Of a DNA stretch of 64,000 bases, positions 55,524 through 63,591 are shown piece by piece. This stretch comes from Serinicoccus chungangensis (lineage in GTDB: Bacteria > Actinomycetota > Actinomycetes > Actinomycetales > Dermatophilaceae): contig NZ_LQBL01000029.1 of NCBI RefSeq assembly GCF_001483745.1, positions 1 through 64,000 of the forward strand, given 5' to 3'. Under the pieces are notes generated by a model. The model was not told the DNA's origin. It saw only the letters and a program-made list of their open reading frames with translations, and did not search any database. Made by a program: the position numbers and the translations under genes. Numbering within the stretch: the first letter of the stretch is position 1; each line of letters begins with the position of its first letter.

Positions 55524-57358
55524 GTGATCCAGGATTCCGTACCGGACCCGACGGCGTGCGCTGGCGCGACCTCAACCACAACGGCGTCATGGACCCCTTC
55601 GAGGACCCGCGCCTGCCGGACGCCGTGCGCGTCGACGACCTCCTCGGCCGGCTGGGCCTGGACGAGAAGATCGGGCTGCTCTTCCACACGGTCATCGAGA
55701 CCGGACCGGGCGGCAGCGTGCTCGACGGGCCGGGGGCCATCAGCAAGACCGGCACCCGGCACGTCGTCGTCGACAAGCGCGTCAACCACTTCAACGTCCA
55801 CCAGCTCGGCCCGGCCCACGAGGCGGCCCGCTGGCACAACACGGTCCAGCGCCTGGCGCAGGAGACGCCGCACGGCATACCGGTCACCATCTCGACCGAC
55901 CCCCGGCACGGGTTCAGCGAGAACGCCGGCGCCAGCTTCTCGGCCGGCTCCTTCTCCCAGTGGCCCGAGCCGCTGGGCATCGCCGCGCTGCGCGACGAGC
56001 AGGTGTGCCGGGAGTATGCCGAGGCCGTCCGCTCCGAGTACGTCGCGGTCGGCATCCGGGCGGCGCTGCACCCCACGCTGGACCTCGCCACCGAACCCCG
56101 GTGGGCGCGGCAGCTGCACACCTTCGGGCAGGACCCGCAGGTGGTCACCGAGCTGGGTCTGGCCTTCCTGGAGGGCCTGCAGCGCGGCCGGCTCGGACCG
56201 GGGAGCGTGGCCTGCACGGCCAAGCACTTCCCCGGCGGCGGGCCGCAGGCCGACGGGGAGGACGCGCACTTCCCCTACGGCCGGGAGCAGGTCTACGGCG
56301 GCGGGCACTTCGCCGACCACCTGGCGCCGTTCCGGCCGGCCGTCGAGGCCGGCGTGGCCGCGATGATGCCCTACTACGGCATGCCGGTCGGGCTGCAGCT
56401 GGACGGCGAGGCGGTGCCGGAGGTCGGCTTCGGCTTCAACAAGCGCATCGTCACCGGCCTGCTGCGCGACGAGCTCGGCTACGACGGCGTCGTGCTCACC
56501 GACTGGGAGCTGGTCAACGACAACCACGTCGGCGACCAGGTGCTGCCCGCCCGCGCCTGGGGTGTCGAGCACCTCGACGCGGCCGGGCGGATGGAGCTGC
56601 TCCTGGAGGCCGGCTGCGACCAGTTCGGCGGTGAGGAGTGCGTCGAGGTGCTGGCCGGCCTCGTGGCCGACGGCCGGGTCAGCGAGCAGCGCCTCGACAT
56701 CTCGGTCCGGCGGCTGCTCATGGTCAAGATGCAGCTCGGCCTGTTCGACGACCCGTTCGTGGACGAGGCCCTCGCCGACGAGCGGGTCGGCACGCCCGCG
56801 ACGGTCGAGGCCGGCCTGGCCGCCCAGGCCGCCTCGGTCACCGTGCTGGCCGACGAGGGCGGGCTGCTGCCGTTGTCCGGGTCCGGGCGGGCGGTCTACG
56901 TCGAGGGCCTCTCGGCGCAGGACGCCGCCGCGCTGGGCCGGGTGGTGGAGCGGCCCGAGGAGGCCGACCTGGCGGTCATCCGCCTGGCCGCCCCGCACGA
57001 GCCCCGCTCCGACCTCTTCCTGGAGGCGTGGTTCCACCAGGGGTCGTTGGAGTTCCCGCCCGGGCTGCCGGTGCGGCTGCGGCGGATCCGGGAGCACTGC
57101 CCGGTCGTCGTCGACGTCACCCTCGACCGCCCCGCGGTCCTCGGCCCGGTCATGGAGGCGGTCGACGCCGTCGTCGGCAGCTACGGCAGCGGCGGGCCCG
57201 CGCTGGTCCGCGCCCTGCGGGGCGAGGCCCGGGGCCGGCTGCCCTTCGACCTGCCGCGCTCCATGGAGCAGGTGCGTACCCACCACCCCGACCAGCCGGG
57301 GCTGGGCGACCCGCTCCTGCCCTGCGGGCACGGCATACCTCTGGGCGCCCGGGTCTGA
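55520..57358 (+). CDS. GH3-family glycosidase (beta-glucosidase-like)
   Basis: This 612-residue two-domain GH3 enzyme shows the substrate-binding KHFPGGG near residue 235 and the nucleophile Asp in VVLTDWEL near 325. The N-terminus DLNHNGVMDPFED looks like a calcium-binding EF-hand loop. No signal peptide, so it is probably cytosolic and cleaves imported oligosaccharides. ATG 55520 overlaps the GH144-like stop. In other bacteria GH3 enzymes finish degradation of sophoro-oligosaccharides made by GH144 enzymes, which fits but does not prove the assignment. It is the last gene of the operon. Confidence 0.85.
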   Translation: MSDPGFRTGPDGVRWRDLNHNGVMDPFEDPRLPDAVRVDDLLGRLGLDEKIGLLFHTVIETGPGGSVLDGPGAISKTGTRHVVVDKRVNHFNVHQLGPAHEAARWHNTVQRLAQETPHGIPVTISTDPRHGFSENAGASFSAGSFSQWPEPLGIAALRDEQVCREYAEAVRSEYVAVGIRAALHPTLDLATEPRWARQLHTFGQDPQVVTELGLAFLEGLQRGRLGPGSVACTAKHFPGGGPQADGEDAHFPYGREQVYGGGHFADHLAPFRPAVEAGVAAMMPYYGMPVGLQLDGEAVPEVGFGFNKRIVTGLLRDELGYDGVVLTDWELVNDNHVGDQVLPARAWGVEHLDAAGRMELLLEAGCDQFGGEECVEVLAGLVADGRVSEQRLDISVRRLLMVKMQLGLFDDPFVDEALADERVGTPATVEAGLAAQAASVTVLADEGGLLPLSGSGRAVYVEGLSAQDAAALGRVVERPEEADLAVIRLAAPHEPRSDLFLEAWFHQGSLEFPPGLPVRLRRIREHCPVVVDVTLDRPAVLGPVMEAVDAVVGSYGSGGPALVRALRGEARGRLPFDLPRSMEQVRTHHPDQPGLGDPLLPCGHGIPLGARV

Positions 57359-57385
57359 CCCGGGGCACCACCCGGACGGAGGGGC

Positions 57386-57425
57386 GTGGTGGCTGCGGGT
57401 CGCCCTGACGACCCGCAGCCACCAC
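57386..57425 (+). terminator. Very strong terminator of the glucan operon
   Basis: A perfect 17-bp stem, left arm 57386-57402 and right arm 57409-57425, with a 6-nt loop lies 28 nt after the GH3 stop. Confidence 0.82.
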
Positions 57426-57432
57426 GGGTGCC

Positions 57433-57504
57433 GGCCGCCCGCTGAGGGTGGGTGCCGGCCGCCCGCTGAGGGTGGGTGGCGGCCGCCCGCTGAGGCTGGC
57501 GCCC
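57433..57504. repeat. Tandem array, 24-bp unit, three copies
   Basis: GGCCGCCCGCTGAGGGTGGG begins at 57433 and 57457, with a slightly changed copy at 57481: an exact 24-bp period. It directly follows the terminator of the GH3 operon. Confidence 0.85.
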
Positions 57505-57724
57505 AGCGGCCCGAGAAGCTCGCCCTCCCTCTGCAGTCCCGTGGGGGTCGTCGGCAGTCACACCAGCCACATCAGACGCACGAGCACCACGGTGCGGGGA
57601 CGGTGACGGATGCCGGGGATATATCCCGTGGTTCTGTACACGTCTCCGCACGGTGTGACCACGGTGACGCAGGGGGCGCCTGCGGCGGCCCACCTGCGAC
57701 CGGCCCGCCGACCGGCGCGCGGGC
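57505..57724. other. Intergenic stretch with a 12-bp AT-rich palindrome
   Basis: This lies between the ends of two convergent genes. GGGATATATCCC at 57616-57627 is a perfect palindrome and is notably AT-rich for this DNA. ACGGTGACG occurs twice (about 57600 and 57662). Short open frames are present on both strands but none is convincing; a small RNA or a protein-binding site is possible. Confidence 0.4.
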
Positions 57725-58987
57725 TCAGCCCTGGTGGGCCAGCTCGCCCGCGCGGCGCTGCAGGTAGCCCTCGGCCGCCCGCCGCCCGGAGACCATGGCG
57801 CCCTGGATGGAGCCGGTGTCCAGGTGGTCGCCGGCCATGATGAGGCCCGGCTCGACCTCGAGCGCCTCCCGCACGTTCAGCGGCGCGGGCTGGGCGGGCA
57901 GGGCGTAGGGGATGTCGTCGCGCCGCAGCAGCTCCCAACCCTCCGTGGGGACGCCGTAGATCCCGGCGAGCTGGGCCGACACCTGCGCGTCGGTGACCGG
58001 CTCCTGCCCGGGGCGCAGCAGGCAGCTCGACACCACCAGGTGCCGCCCCGGCGGGGCGTAGGACGGGGCGGCGTTGCTCAGGACCGCGGTGTTGATGACG
58101 GGGCCCGGGTCGGTCCGCTGGTCGACGACCAGCATGGCGTGCTCCGTGGGCGCCTCGTCCACCGCGAACCAGTGGGTCGTCACCCCCTTGCCGGGTGCCG
58201 TCTCCCGACCCGTGAGGGCGGCGGCGGCCTCGGCCCCCGTCGCGACGACCACCAGGTCGGCGGTGATCTGCTCCCCCCCGGCCGTCTCCACCCGGCCCGG
58301 ACCGACCGAGACCACCTCGGTGCCGAGCTCCACGGGGGTGTCCAGGCCGGCCGCCAGCTGCTCGGGCAGCGCCTGCATGCCACGCTCGGGCAGCCCCGGC
58401 TTCCCCCGGGCGAACATGCGCGTGAGCATGTGGGTGAAGGCCGTGGAGGTGCTCCCGTCGTCCTCGAGGACGACGCCGGACAGGAAGGTGTCGACCACCC
58501 GGCGCAACGGCCCCTGCAGGCCTGCCCGGTCCATCGACTCCCGGCGCGAGAGGTCCTCCCGCTCGTTGCGCAGGGCCCAGTCCACCCGCAGGGCGGGTGC
58601 GGCCCAGCGGGCCAGCGCGCCCAGCGCGGCGGGGTGCAGCTTGCCCGAGCGCATGGTCTGCCCGATGAGCTGGGGCTCCCTGCGCGGGTCGGCCATGACG
58701 AGCAGGGACTCCGTCCGCTCGCTGCGGATGGCCAGCCCGGCCCGGAAGGACTGCAGGTCCAGGGCGTCGAGGTCGACGTGGGGCCGCAGCGCCGGGTAGG
58801 CCGGGTTGAGCACCTGGAAGCCGCGGTCGAGCAGGAAGCCGTCGACTTCGTCGGTGCGGATGCGCCCCCCGACGGCGTCACCCGCCTCGAGCACGCGCAC
58901 CCCCACCCCCTGGTCCTGCAGCGCGCGGGCGCAGGTGAGCCCGGCGAGTCCGGCTCCGACGACGACGACTTCGACAGATGGGGACAT
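57725..58987 (-). CDS. FAD-dependent amine-oxidase-like oxidoreductase
   Basis: This 420-residue flavoprotein has the N-terminal dinucleotide motif VVVVGAGLAGLTCARAL, the GGRIRTD arginine segment, and a C-terminal FAD motif LIMAGDHLDTGSIQGAMVSGRRAAEGYL, given in part. It belongs to the phytoene desaturase/amine oxidase superfamily but lacks close CrtI features, so the substrate is open; protoporphyrinogen-oxidase-like or carotenoid-related roles are alternatives. ATG 58987 follows TATCGT by 6 nt, a leaderless layout. It is divergent from a glycosyltransferase operon. Confidence 0.78.
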   Translation of the reverse strand: MSPSVEVVVVGAGLAGLTCARALQDQGVGVRVLEAGDAVGGRIRTDEVDGFLLDRGFQVLNPAYPALRPHVDLDALDLQSFRAGLAIRSERTESLLVMADPRREPQLIGQTMRSGKLHPAALGALARWAAPALRVDWALRNEREDLSRRESMDRAGLQGPLRRVVDTFLSGVVLEDDGSTSTAFTHMLTRMFARGKPGLPERGMQALPEQLAAGLDTPVELGTEVVSVGPGRVETAGGEQITADLVVVATGAEAAAALTGRETAPGKGVTTHWFAVDEAPTEHAMLVVDQRTDPGPVINTAVLSNAAPSYAPPGRHLVVSSCLLRPGQEPVTDAQVSAQLAGIYGVPTEGWELLRRDDIPYALPAQPAPLNVREALEVEPGLIMAGDHLDTGSIQGAMVSGRRAAEGYLQRRAGELAHQG

Positions 58988-59211
58988 GCCCTCACGATAG
59001 GACCGCACGCGGCGCGCGTCATGTCGTGGTGAGGGGACCCGACCCGGCACGCCCGGCCACCGCAGCACCCACCCCCACGGGGGAGGTGCCGGTCCAGACG
59101 GCGCGATCGCCGGACTCGGCCTAGTGTCCAGACTGACGTTCGATGGCCGAGCATGTCGGCGCAGGCGTATGCCCACGTCACGTCGCCCACCCGATGACTG
59201 GAGGTTCTGCT
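58988..59211. promoter_or_regulatory. Divergent promoters: FAD oxidoreductase / glycosyltransferase operon
   Basis: On the minus strand TATCGT (58999-58994) is 6 nt from the oxidoreductase ATG. On the plus strand TAGTGT at 59122-59127 is a candidate -10, and GGAGG about 8 nt before 59212 is the ribosome binding site of the first glycosyltransferase, leaving a leader of about 80 nt. Confidence 0.5.
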
Positions 59212-60453
59212 ATGCACGTCGTGGTCGTCGCCCACGCCCGGCACCCGTTGGCCGAGCCCTTCGCCGGCGGCCTGGAGTCGCTGACGGCGCACCTCGTCGC
59301 GGGTCTGGCCACCCGGGGGCACCGGGTCAGCGTCTTCGCGGCCCGCGGCAGCCAGGAGATCCCCGGCGTGGACTACCTGTGGCCGGAGCGCCTGGAGCTC
59401 AGCGCCGCGGCGCAGACCGACGTCTCCATGCCCGAGGCGGGGTGGATGCAGCAGCACCACGCCCACCTCAGCCTCATGATGCACCTGGCCCAGCGGACCG
59501 ACGTCGACGTCGTGCACACCCACGCCCTGCACTACCTCCCCGTGGCGATGGCGCCCCTGCTGCCCGCGCCGACGGTGCTCTCGCTGCACACCCCGCCGAC
59601 ACCCTGGTTGGAGTCCGCGCTGCGGGCGGCCCAGGGCATACCGGGTCGCCAACCGGTGGTCACGGCCGTCAGCCGGCACACCGCCCGGGCCTGGTCGGAC
59701 CTGGTCCGCCCCCAGCTCGTGCCGAACGGCATCGACACGCGGGAGTGGCGCGCCGGGCCCGGCGGCCCGGCCCTCGTCTGGTCCGGGCGGATCACCCCCG
59801 AGAAGGCGCCGCACCTGGCCGTGGCCATCGCCCGGCGCGCGGGCCTGCCGCTCGTGCTGGCCGGCCCGCTGTCCGACGAGACCTACGCGCGGCAGGTGCT
59901 GTGGCCGCTCCTGGGAGACGGCATCACGTATGCCGGTCACCTGCGCACCTCCGAGCTCGCCTCGCTCGTGGGGCGCAGCGCGGCGGCGCTCGTCACCCCC
60001 GACTGGGACGAGCCCTTCGGGCTCGTGGCCGCCGAGGCCCTGGCCTGCGGCACCCCGGTGCTGGCGCTCGACCGGGGTGGGCTCGGCGAGGTCGTGGGGG
60101 AGCACGTCGGACGGCTCGTCCCGGTGCAGGACCGCGCCGGTCACCCGCTCCCGGAGACCGAGCTGGTGCGCAGCGGCGCCGAGCTGCTGGGCGAGGTGCT
60201 GGGGCTCTCCCGCCCGCTCGCCCGGGCCCATGCCCTGGAGCACCACTCGGTGGACGCCATGGTCGAGCGCTTCGAGCGGGTCTACGAGTCGGCCGCACGG
60301 CTGGGCCGCCGCTCCCTGCGTCAGCCCCGGGGGGCCGGCCGGGCCGCGCAGCGGGTGGGTCGCCGGGAGCGCGCCCTCGTCGAGCGCACCCCGCGCCCCA
60401 GGACAGTGGGGTCGCTGGCCCTCTCCGAGGCCGAGGCAGAGCCCGGCCGGTGA
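59212..60453 (+). CDS. GT4-family glycosyltransferase
   Basis: This 413-residue GT-B enzyme has an N-terminal acceptor domain starting HVVVVAHARHPLAEPFAGGLES, and a donor domain with VPNGID, VWSGRITPEKAP and the ExxxxxxxE motif in DEPFGLVAAEALACGTPV. It transfers a sugar from a nucleotide donor with retention, here onto an unknown glycan. ATG 59212 has a GGAGG site; an in-frame ATG at 59143 would add 23 unlikely residues. It begins a run of five coupled genes. Confidence 0.87.
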   Translation: MHVVVVAHARHPLAEPFAGGLESLTAHLVAGLATRGHRVSVFAARGSQEIPGVDYLWPERLELSAAAQTDVSMPEAGWMQQHHAHLSLMMHLAQRTDVDVVHTHALHYLPVAMAPLLPAPTVLSLHTPPTPWLESALRAAQGIPGRQPVVTAVSRHTARAWSDLVRPQLVPNGIDTREWRAGPGGPALVWSGRITPEKAPHLAVAIARRAGLPLVLAGPLSDETYARQVLWPLLGDGITYAGHLRTSELASLVGRSAAALVTPDWDEPFGLVAAEALACGTPVLALDRGGLGEVVGEHVGRLVPVQDRAGHPLPETELVRSGAELLGEVLGLSRPLARAHALEHHSVDAMVERFERVYESAARLGRRSLRQPRGAGRAAQRVGRRERALVERTPRPRTVGSLALSEAEAEPGR

Positions 60454-61577
60454 TCGGCTACTACCTGCACCACCAGGGGTCGGGCCACCGGCGCCGCGCC
60501 ACCGCCGTGGCCCGCCGCACCCGGCACGCCGTCACCGGTCTCGGCAGCGGGCCGGCCCCGGAGGGCTGGCCGGGGGACTGGGTCGAGCTGGCCCGGGACG
60601 ACGACCCGCCCGTGGACCCCGAGGGGGCCGACGTCACCGCCCGCGGGGTGCTGCACTGGGTGCCGCTGCACCACCCCGGCCTGCTGCGGCGGCACGCGCA
60701 GCTGCTCGCCTGGCTCGAGCAGGCCCGCCCCGAGCTGCTCGTCGTCGACGTGTCGGTGGAGGTATGCCTGCTCGCGCGGCTGTGCGGGGTGCCCGTGGTG
60801 GTGGGAGGGATGCCGGGCCGGCGCACCGATGCGGTGCACGCGCTGGGCTACGACGTGGCGGAGGCCATCCTCGCCCCCTGGCCCGCCGGTGCGCACCCCC
60901 GGGACGACTGGCCCGCACGCTGGCGCCTCAAGACCTGGGAGGTCGGGGGGATCAGCGCGCTCGCCGCGGCACCGCCGTCCCCCACCGACGCGTCCGCCCC
61001 GGCCCCGTCCCGGGCGACCCGGGGGGCGGGCGGGCCCGACGGGGCCGCCCGGCAGGTGCTGGTGCTCTGGGGTCACGGAGGAGAACCGCTGCACCCGGCC
61101 CAGCTGCAGCAGGCGCGGGCCGCGACCCCCGGGTGGACCTGGGTGGTCCGCGGGGGCGGGCACCCCGCGTCGCCGGACCTGCCGGCCGAGCTGTCCCGGG
61201 CCGACGTCGTGGTCTGCCACGCCGGCCAGGGCGCGGTGGCCGACGTCGCGCTGGCCCGCCGCCCGGCGGTCGTCCTGGCGCAGACGCGCCCCTTCGACGA
61301 GCAGGTCGCCACGGCCGCCGCGCTGTCCCGCCTCGGTATCGCCGCGACGGCGGACGGGTGGCCCGACGGCCCGCGGTGGCCCGGGCTGCTGTCACGCGCC
61401 CTGGAGCTCGGCGGGCAGGCGTGGTCGCGCTGGGGGCAGGACGGCCCGGGAGTCGCCGCTGGCCACCTGGACGCGCTGGCCGACTCGCTGGCGCGGCCGG
61501 TCGATGTCGACCACGAGGGCGTGGCCCGCACCCCGACCGGTCCGGCGGTCCACCCCGGCGTGGAGCGGGGCGCATGA
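60450..61577 (+). CDS. GT-B glycosyltransferase (MurG/GT28 C-terminal-like)
   Basis: This 375-residue protein starts IGYYLHHQGSGHRRRA, a glycine loop like those of UDP-sugar transferases and their relatives, and contains a GT28-like C-terminal domain with VVCHAGQGAVADVALARRPAVVLAQTRPFDEQ, given in part. It likely uses a UDP-sugar. A Pro/Ala linker of about 30 residues splits the two domains. GTG 60450 overlaps the previous stop (GTGA). Product is unknown. Confidence 0.75.
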   Translation: MIGYYLHHQGSGHRRRATAVARRTRHAVTGLGSGPAPEGWPGDWVELARDDDPPVDPEGADVTARGVLHWVPLHHPGLLRRHAQLLAWLEQARPELLVVDVSVEVCLLARLCGVPVVVGGMPGRRTDAVHALGYDVAEAILAPWPAGAHPRDDWPARWRLKTWEVGGISALAAAPPSPTDASAPAPSRATRGAGGPDGAARQVLVLWGHGGEPLHPAQLQQARAATPGWTWVVRGGGHPASPDLPAELSRADVVVCHAGQGAVADVALARRPAVVLAQTRPFDEQVATAAALSRLGIAATADGWPDGPRWPGLLSRALELGGQAWSRWGQDGPGVAAGHLDALADSLARPVDVDHEGVARTPTGPAVHPGVERGA

Positions 61578-62479
61578 GCGTCGCGGTCCTCACCCTGGCG
61601 CACGGTCGGCACGACCACCTGCGCGGTCAGATCGCCGGGCTCGCCGCGGGCCTGCGCCGCCCCGACCTCCACGTCGTGGCGGCCATCGACGACCCGGAGG
61701 TCGCCCGGGTGGCGCGGGAGGCCTGGGACGAGCACGGCCAGCCCGCCCGGCCCGCCGCCCCGGGAGGGGGGCCGCGACCGGGGCCCGGGCCCGCCGCCCC
61801 GCGGCTGCAGGTGGTCGAGGTCGGGGCCGACCCGCGAGGGCTGCCGCTGGCGCTCGCACGCAACGCCGCAGCCGCCACGGCCGTGCGGCAGGGCGCGCAG
61901 ACCCTCGTCTTCCTGGACGTGGACTGCATACCCGGTCCTGGCACGGTCGCGACGTATGCCGCGGGGCTGGCCGCCCCGCGGGTCGAGGCCGGGCCGCTGG
62001 TCCTGGGCGGGGACGTGGCCTACCTGCCTCCCCGACCGCAGGGGTGGTCCGACCCGGCGCAGCTCGCGCGGCTGGGCGAGCACCGGCCCGACCGGGTGCG
62101 GCTGCCGGAGGGGGAGCAGCGGCACGAGCCCGACCTCACCCGGTTCTGGTCGCTGAGCTTCGCGACGACGGCCGAGGACCTGGAGGCCGTGGGCGGGTTC
62201 TGCACCGACTACGTCGGCTACGGCGGGGAGGACACCGACTTCGGCCAGCTGCTCGGGGCGCGCGGCGGGAGGCTGGTCTGGGTCGGCGGGGCGACCGCCT
62301 ACCACCAGCACCACGCCTCGGCCTCCCCGCCGGTGGCGCACCTGGAGGCGGTGGTGCGCAACGCGGGCGTCTTCGCCGACCGCTGGGGGTGGTGGCCGAT
62401 GGAGGGCTGGCTCGAGGCCTTCCGCCGGCTCGGCCTGGCCGAGCAGGACGGGTCGGGGCGATGGGTGGTCAGCGGGTGA
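61574..62479 (+). CDS. GT-A (GT2/GT27-like) glycosyltransferase
   Basis: This 301-residue protein has a Rossmann-like start SVAVLTLAHGR, a DxD motif in VFLDVDCIPG near residue 119, and GGFCTDYVGYGGEDTDFG near 215, the galactosyltransferase-type C-terminal motif in which GGxDxD-like residues bind acceptor and metal. A Gly/Pro/Ala-rich stretch interrupts the early domain. ATG 61574 overlaps the previous stop. It probably adds one sugar in the same glycan. Confidence 0.78.
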   Translation: MSVAVLTLAHGRHDHLRGQIAGLAAGLRRPDLHVVAAIDDPEVARVAREAWDEHGQPARPAAPGGGPRPGPGPAAPRLQVVEVGADPRGLPLALARNAAAATAVRQGAQTLVFLDVDCIPGPGTVATYAAGLAAPRVEAGPLVLGGDVAYLPPRPQGWSDPAQLARLGEHRPDRVRLPEGEQRHEPDLTRFWSLSFATTAEDLEAVGGFCTDYVGYGGEDTDFGQLLGARGGRLVWVGGATAYHQHHASASPPVAHLEAVVRNAGVFADRWGWWPMEGWLEAFRRLGLAEQDGSGRWVVSG

Positions 62480-63591
62480 GCCCCGTCCGCGTGCGGCACG
62501 TCCCCGCCGCCCATCCCTACGTCGAGCACGTGCAGCCACCGCCGGCGGCGTCCCCGCCCGCCGTGAGCGTGCTGCCGGACCCGCCGGTCCCCGGTGCGCC
62601 CGCGGGCCGGTGGTGGCCGCACCCCGCGCTGGAGGAGGCCTGGGTGCGCGAGCACGCGCACGACCAGGACGTCCTGCACGTCCACTTCGGGGTGGAGGGG
62701 CGCAGCCTGCCCGAGCTGCGCGCGTGGTTGGACGCGCTGGCCGACCTCGGCCTGCCGCTCGTCCACACCGTCCACGACGTCGACCACCCCCACCTGCACG
62801 ACCAGACCCACCACCGGGACCAGCTGGCCCTGCTCGTCGAGCGCTCCGACGGCCTGCTGACCCTCAGCGAGGGAGCGGCGGACCGGGTGGAGCGCGAGCA
62901 CGGGCGCCGCCCGCTCGTCCTGCCGCACCCGCACGTGGTCCCGCTGGCGCTGCTGGACGGGCCGCGCCCGGTGCACGAGGAGCTGCGCGTGGGGCTGCAC
63001 CTCAAGAGCCTGCGGACCAACCTGGCGCCGATGCGGGTCCTGCCGGCGCTGCTCGAGGCCCTGCCGGACCTCCCGGCGCGGACCGGGCGCCCGGTCGTGC
63101 TGGAGGTCCGGGCGCACCCCGAGGTGCTGGACCCGGACTTCCCCCGGCACGACGAGGCGCTCGCCGGGCTGGTGCGCCGGTTGCTCGACGACCCGCCGCC
63201 CGGGGTGGAGGTGGTCGTCGGCCCCCGCCTGGACGACGCGCAGCTCTGGTCCGCCCTGCAGGCGCTGGACGTCTCGGTCCTGCCCTACGCCTGGGCGACG
63301 CACTCGGGCTGGGTCGAGGCGTGCCGCGACCTCGGCACCTGGGTGCTGGCGCCGCAGGTCGGTCACCTCGAGGAGCAGGGGGGCGGGATGGTCCGGACCT
63401 GGGGGCCCCCGGGCCGGGCGCCCGCCGCCGCGCGGCTGTCCGATCTGCTCGCACGGTGCGCGGACGGACCCCCCGCCCGCCCCGGTCGGGCGGCGCGGTC
63501 CGCGGAGCGGGCCGAGCTGGCGCGACGGCACGCCCAGGTGTATGCCGGTGTCCTCGAGGGACGACGGATCGACGGAGGGAGCCCACCGTGA
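62476..63591 (+). CDS. GT-B-fold glycosyltransferase-like protein
   Basis: This protein of about 371 residues has the acceptor-side motif VLHVHFGVEGRSLPEL and LVHTVHDVDHPH, a linker LLTLSEGAADRV, and a donor-side domain with WSALQALDVSVLPYAWATHSGWVEACRDLG, given in part. The usual ExxxxxxxE is changed to HSGWVEACRDLG, which may weaken or alter donor binding. GTG 62476 is preferred because it overlaps the previous stop as elsewhere in this operon; ATG 62461 is an alternative. Confidence 0.68.
   Translation: MSPVRVRHVPAAHPYVEHVQPPPAASPPAVSVLPDPPVPGAPAGRWWPHPALEEAWVREHAHDQDVLHVHFGVEGRSLPELRAWLDALADLGLPLVHTVHDVDHPHLHDQTHHRDQLALLVERSDGLLTLSEGAADRVEREHGRRPLVLPHPHVVPLALLDGPRPVHEELRVGLHLKSLRTNLAPMRVLPALLEALPDLPARTGRPVVLEVRAHPEVLDPDFPRHDEALAGLVRRLLDDPPPGVEVVVGPRLDDAQLWSALQALDVSVLPYAWATHSGWVEACRDLGTWVLAPQVGHLEEQGGGMVRTWGPPGRAPAAARLSDLLARCADGPPARPGRAARSAERAELARRHAQVYAGVLEGRRIDGGSPP

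Noticed and set aside
57610-57840. 76-residue open frame in the intergenic region
   Set aside because: It extends into the end of the FAD oxidoreductase gene on the other strand, has no ribosome binding site and loses coding character after about 20 residues.
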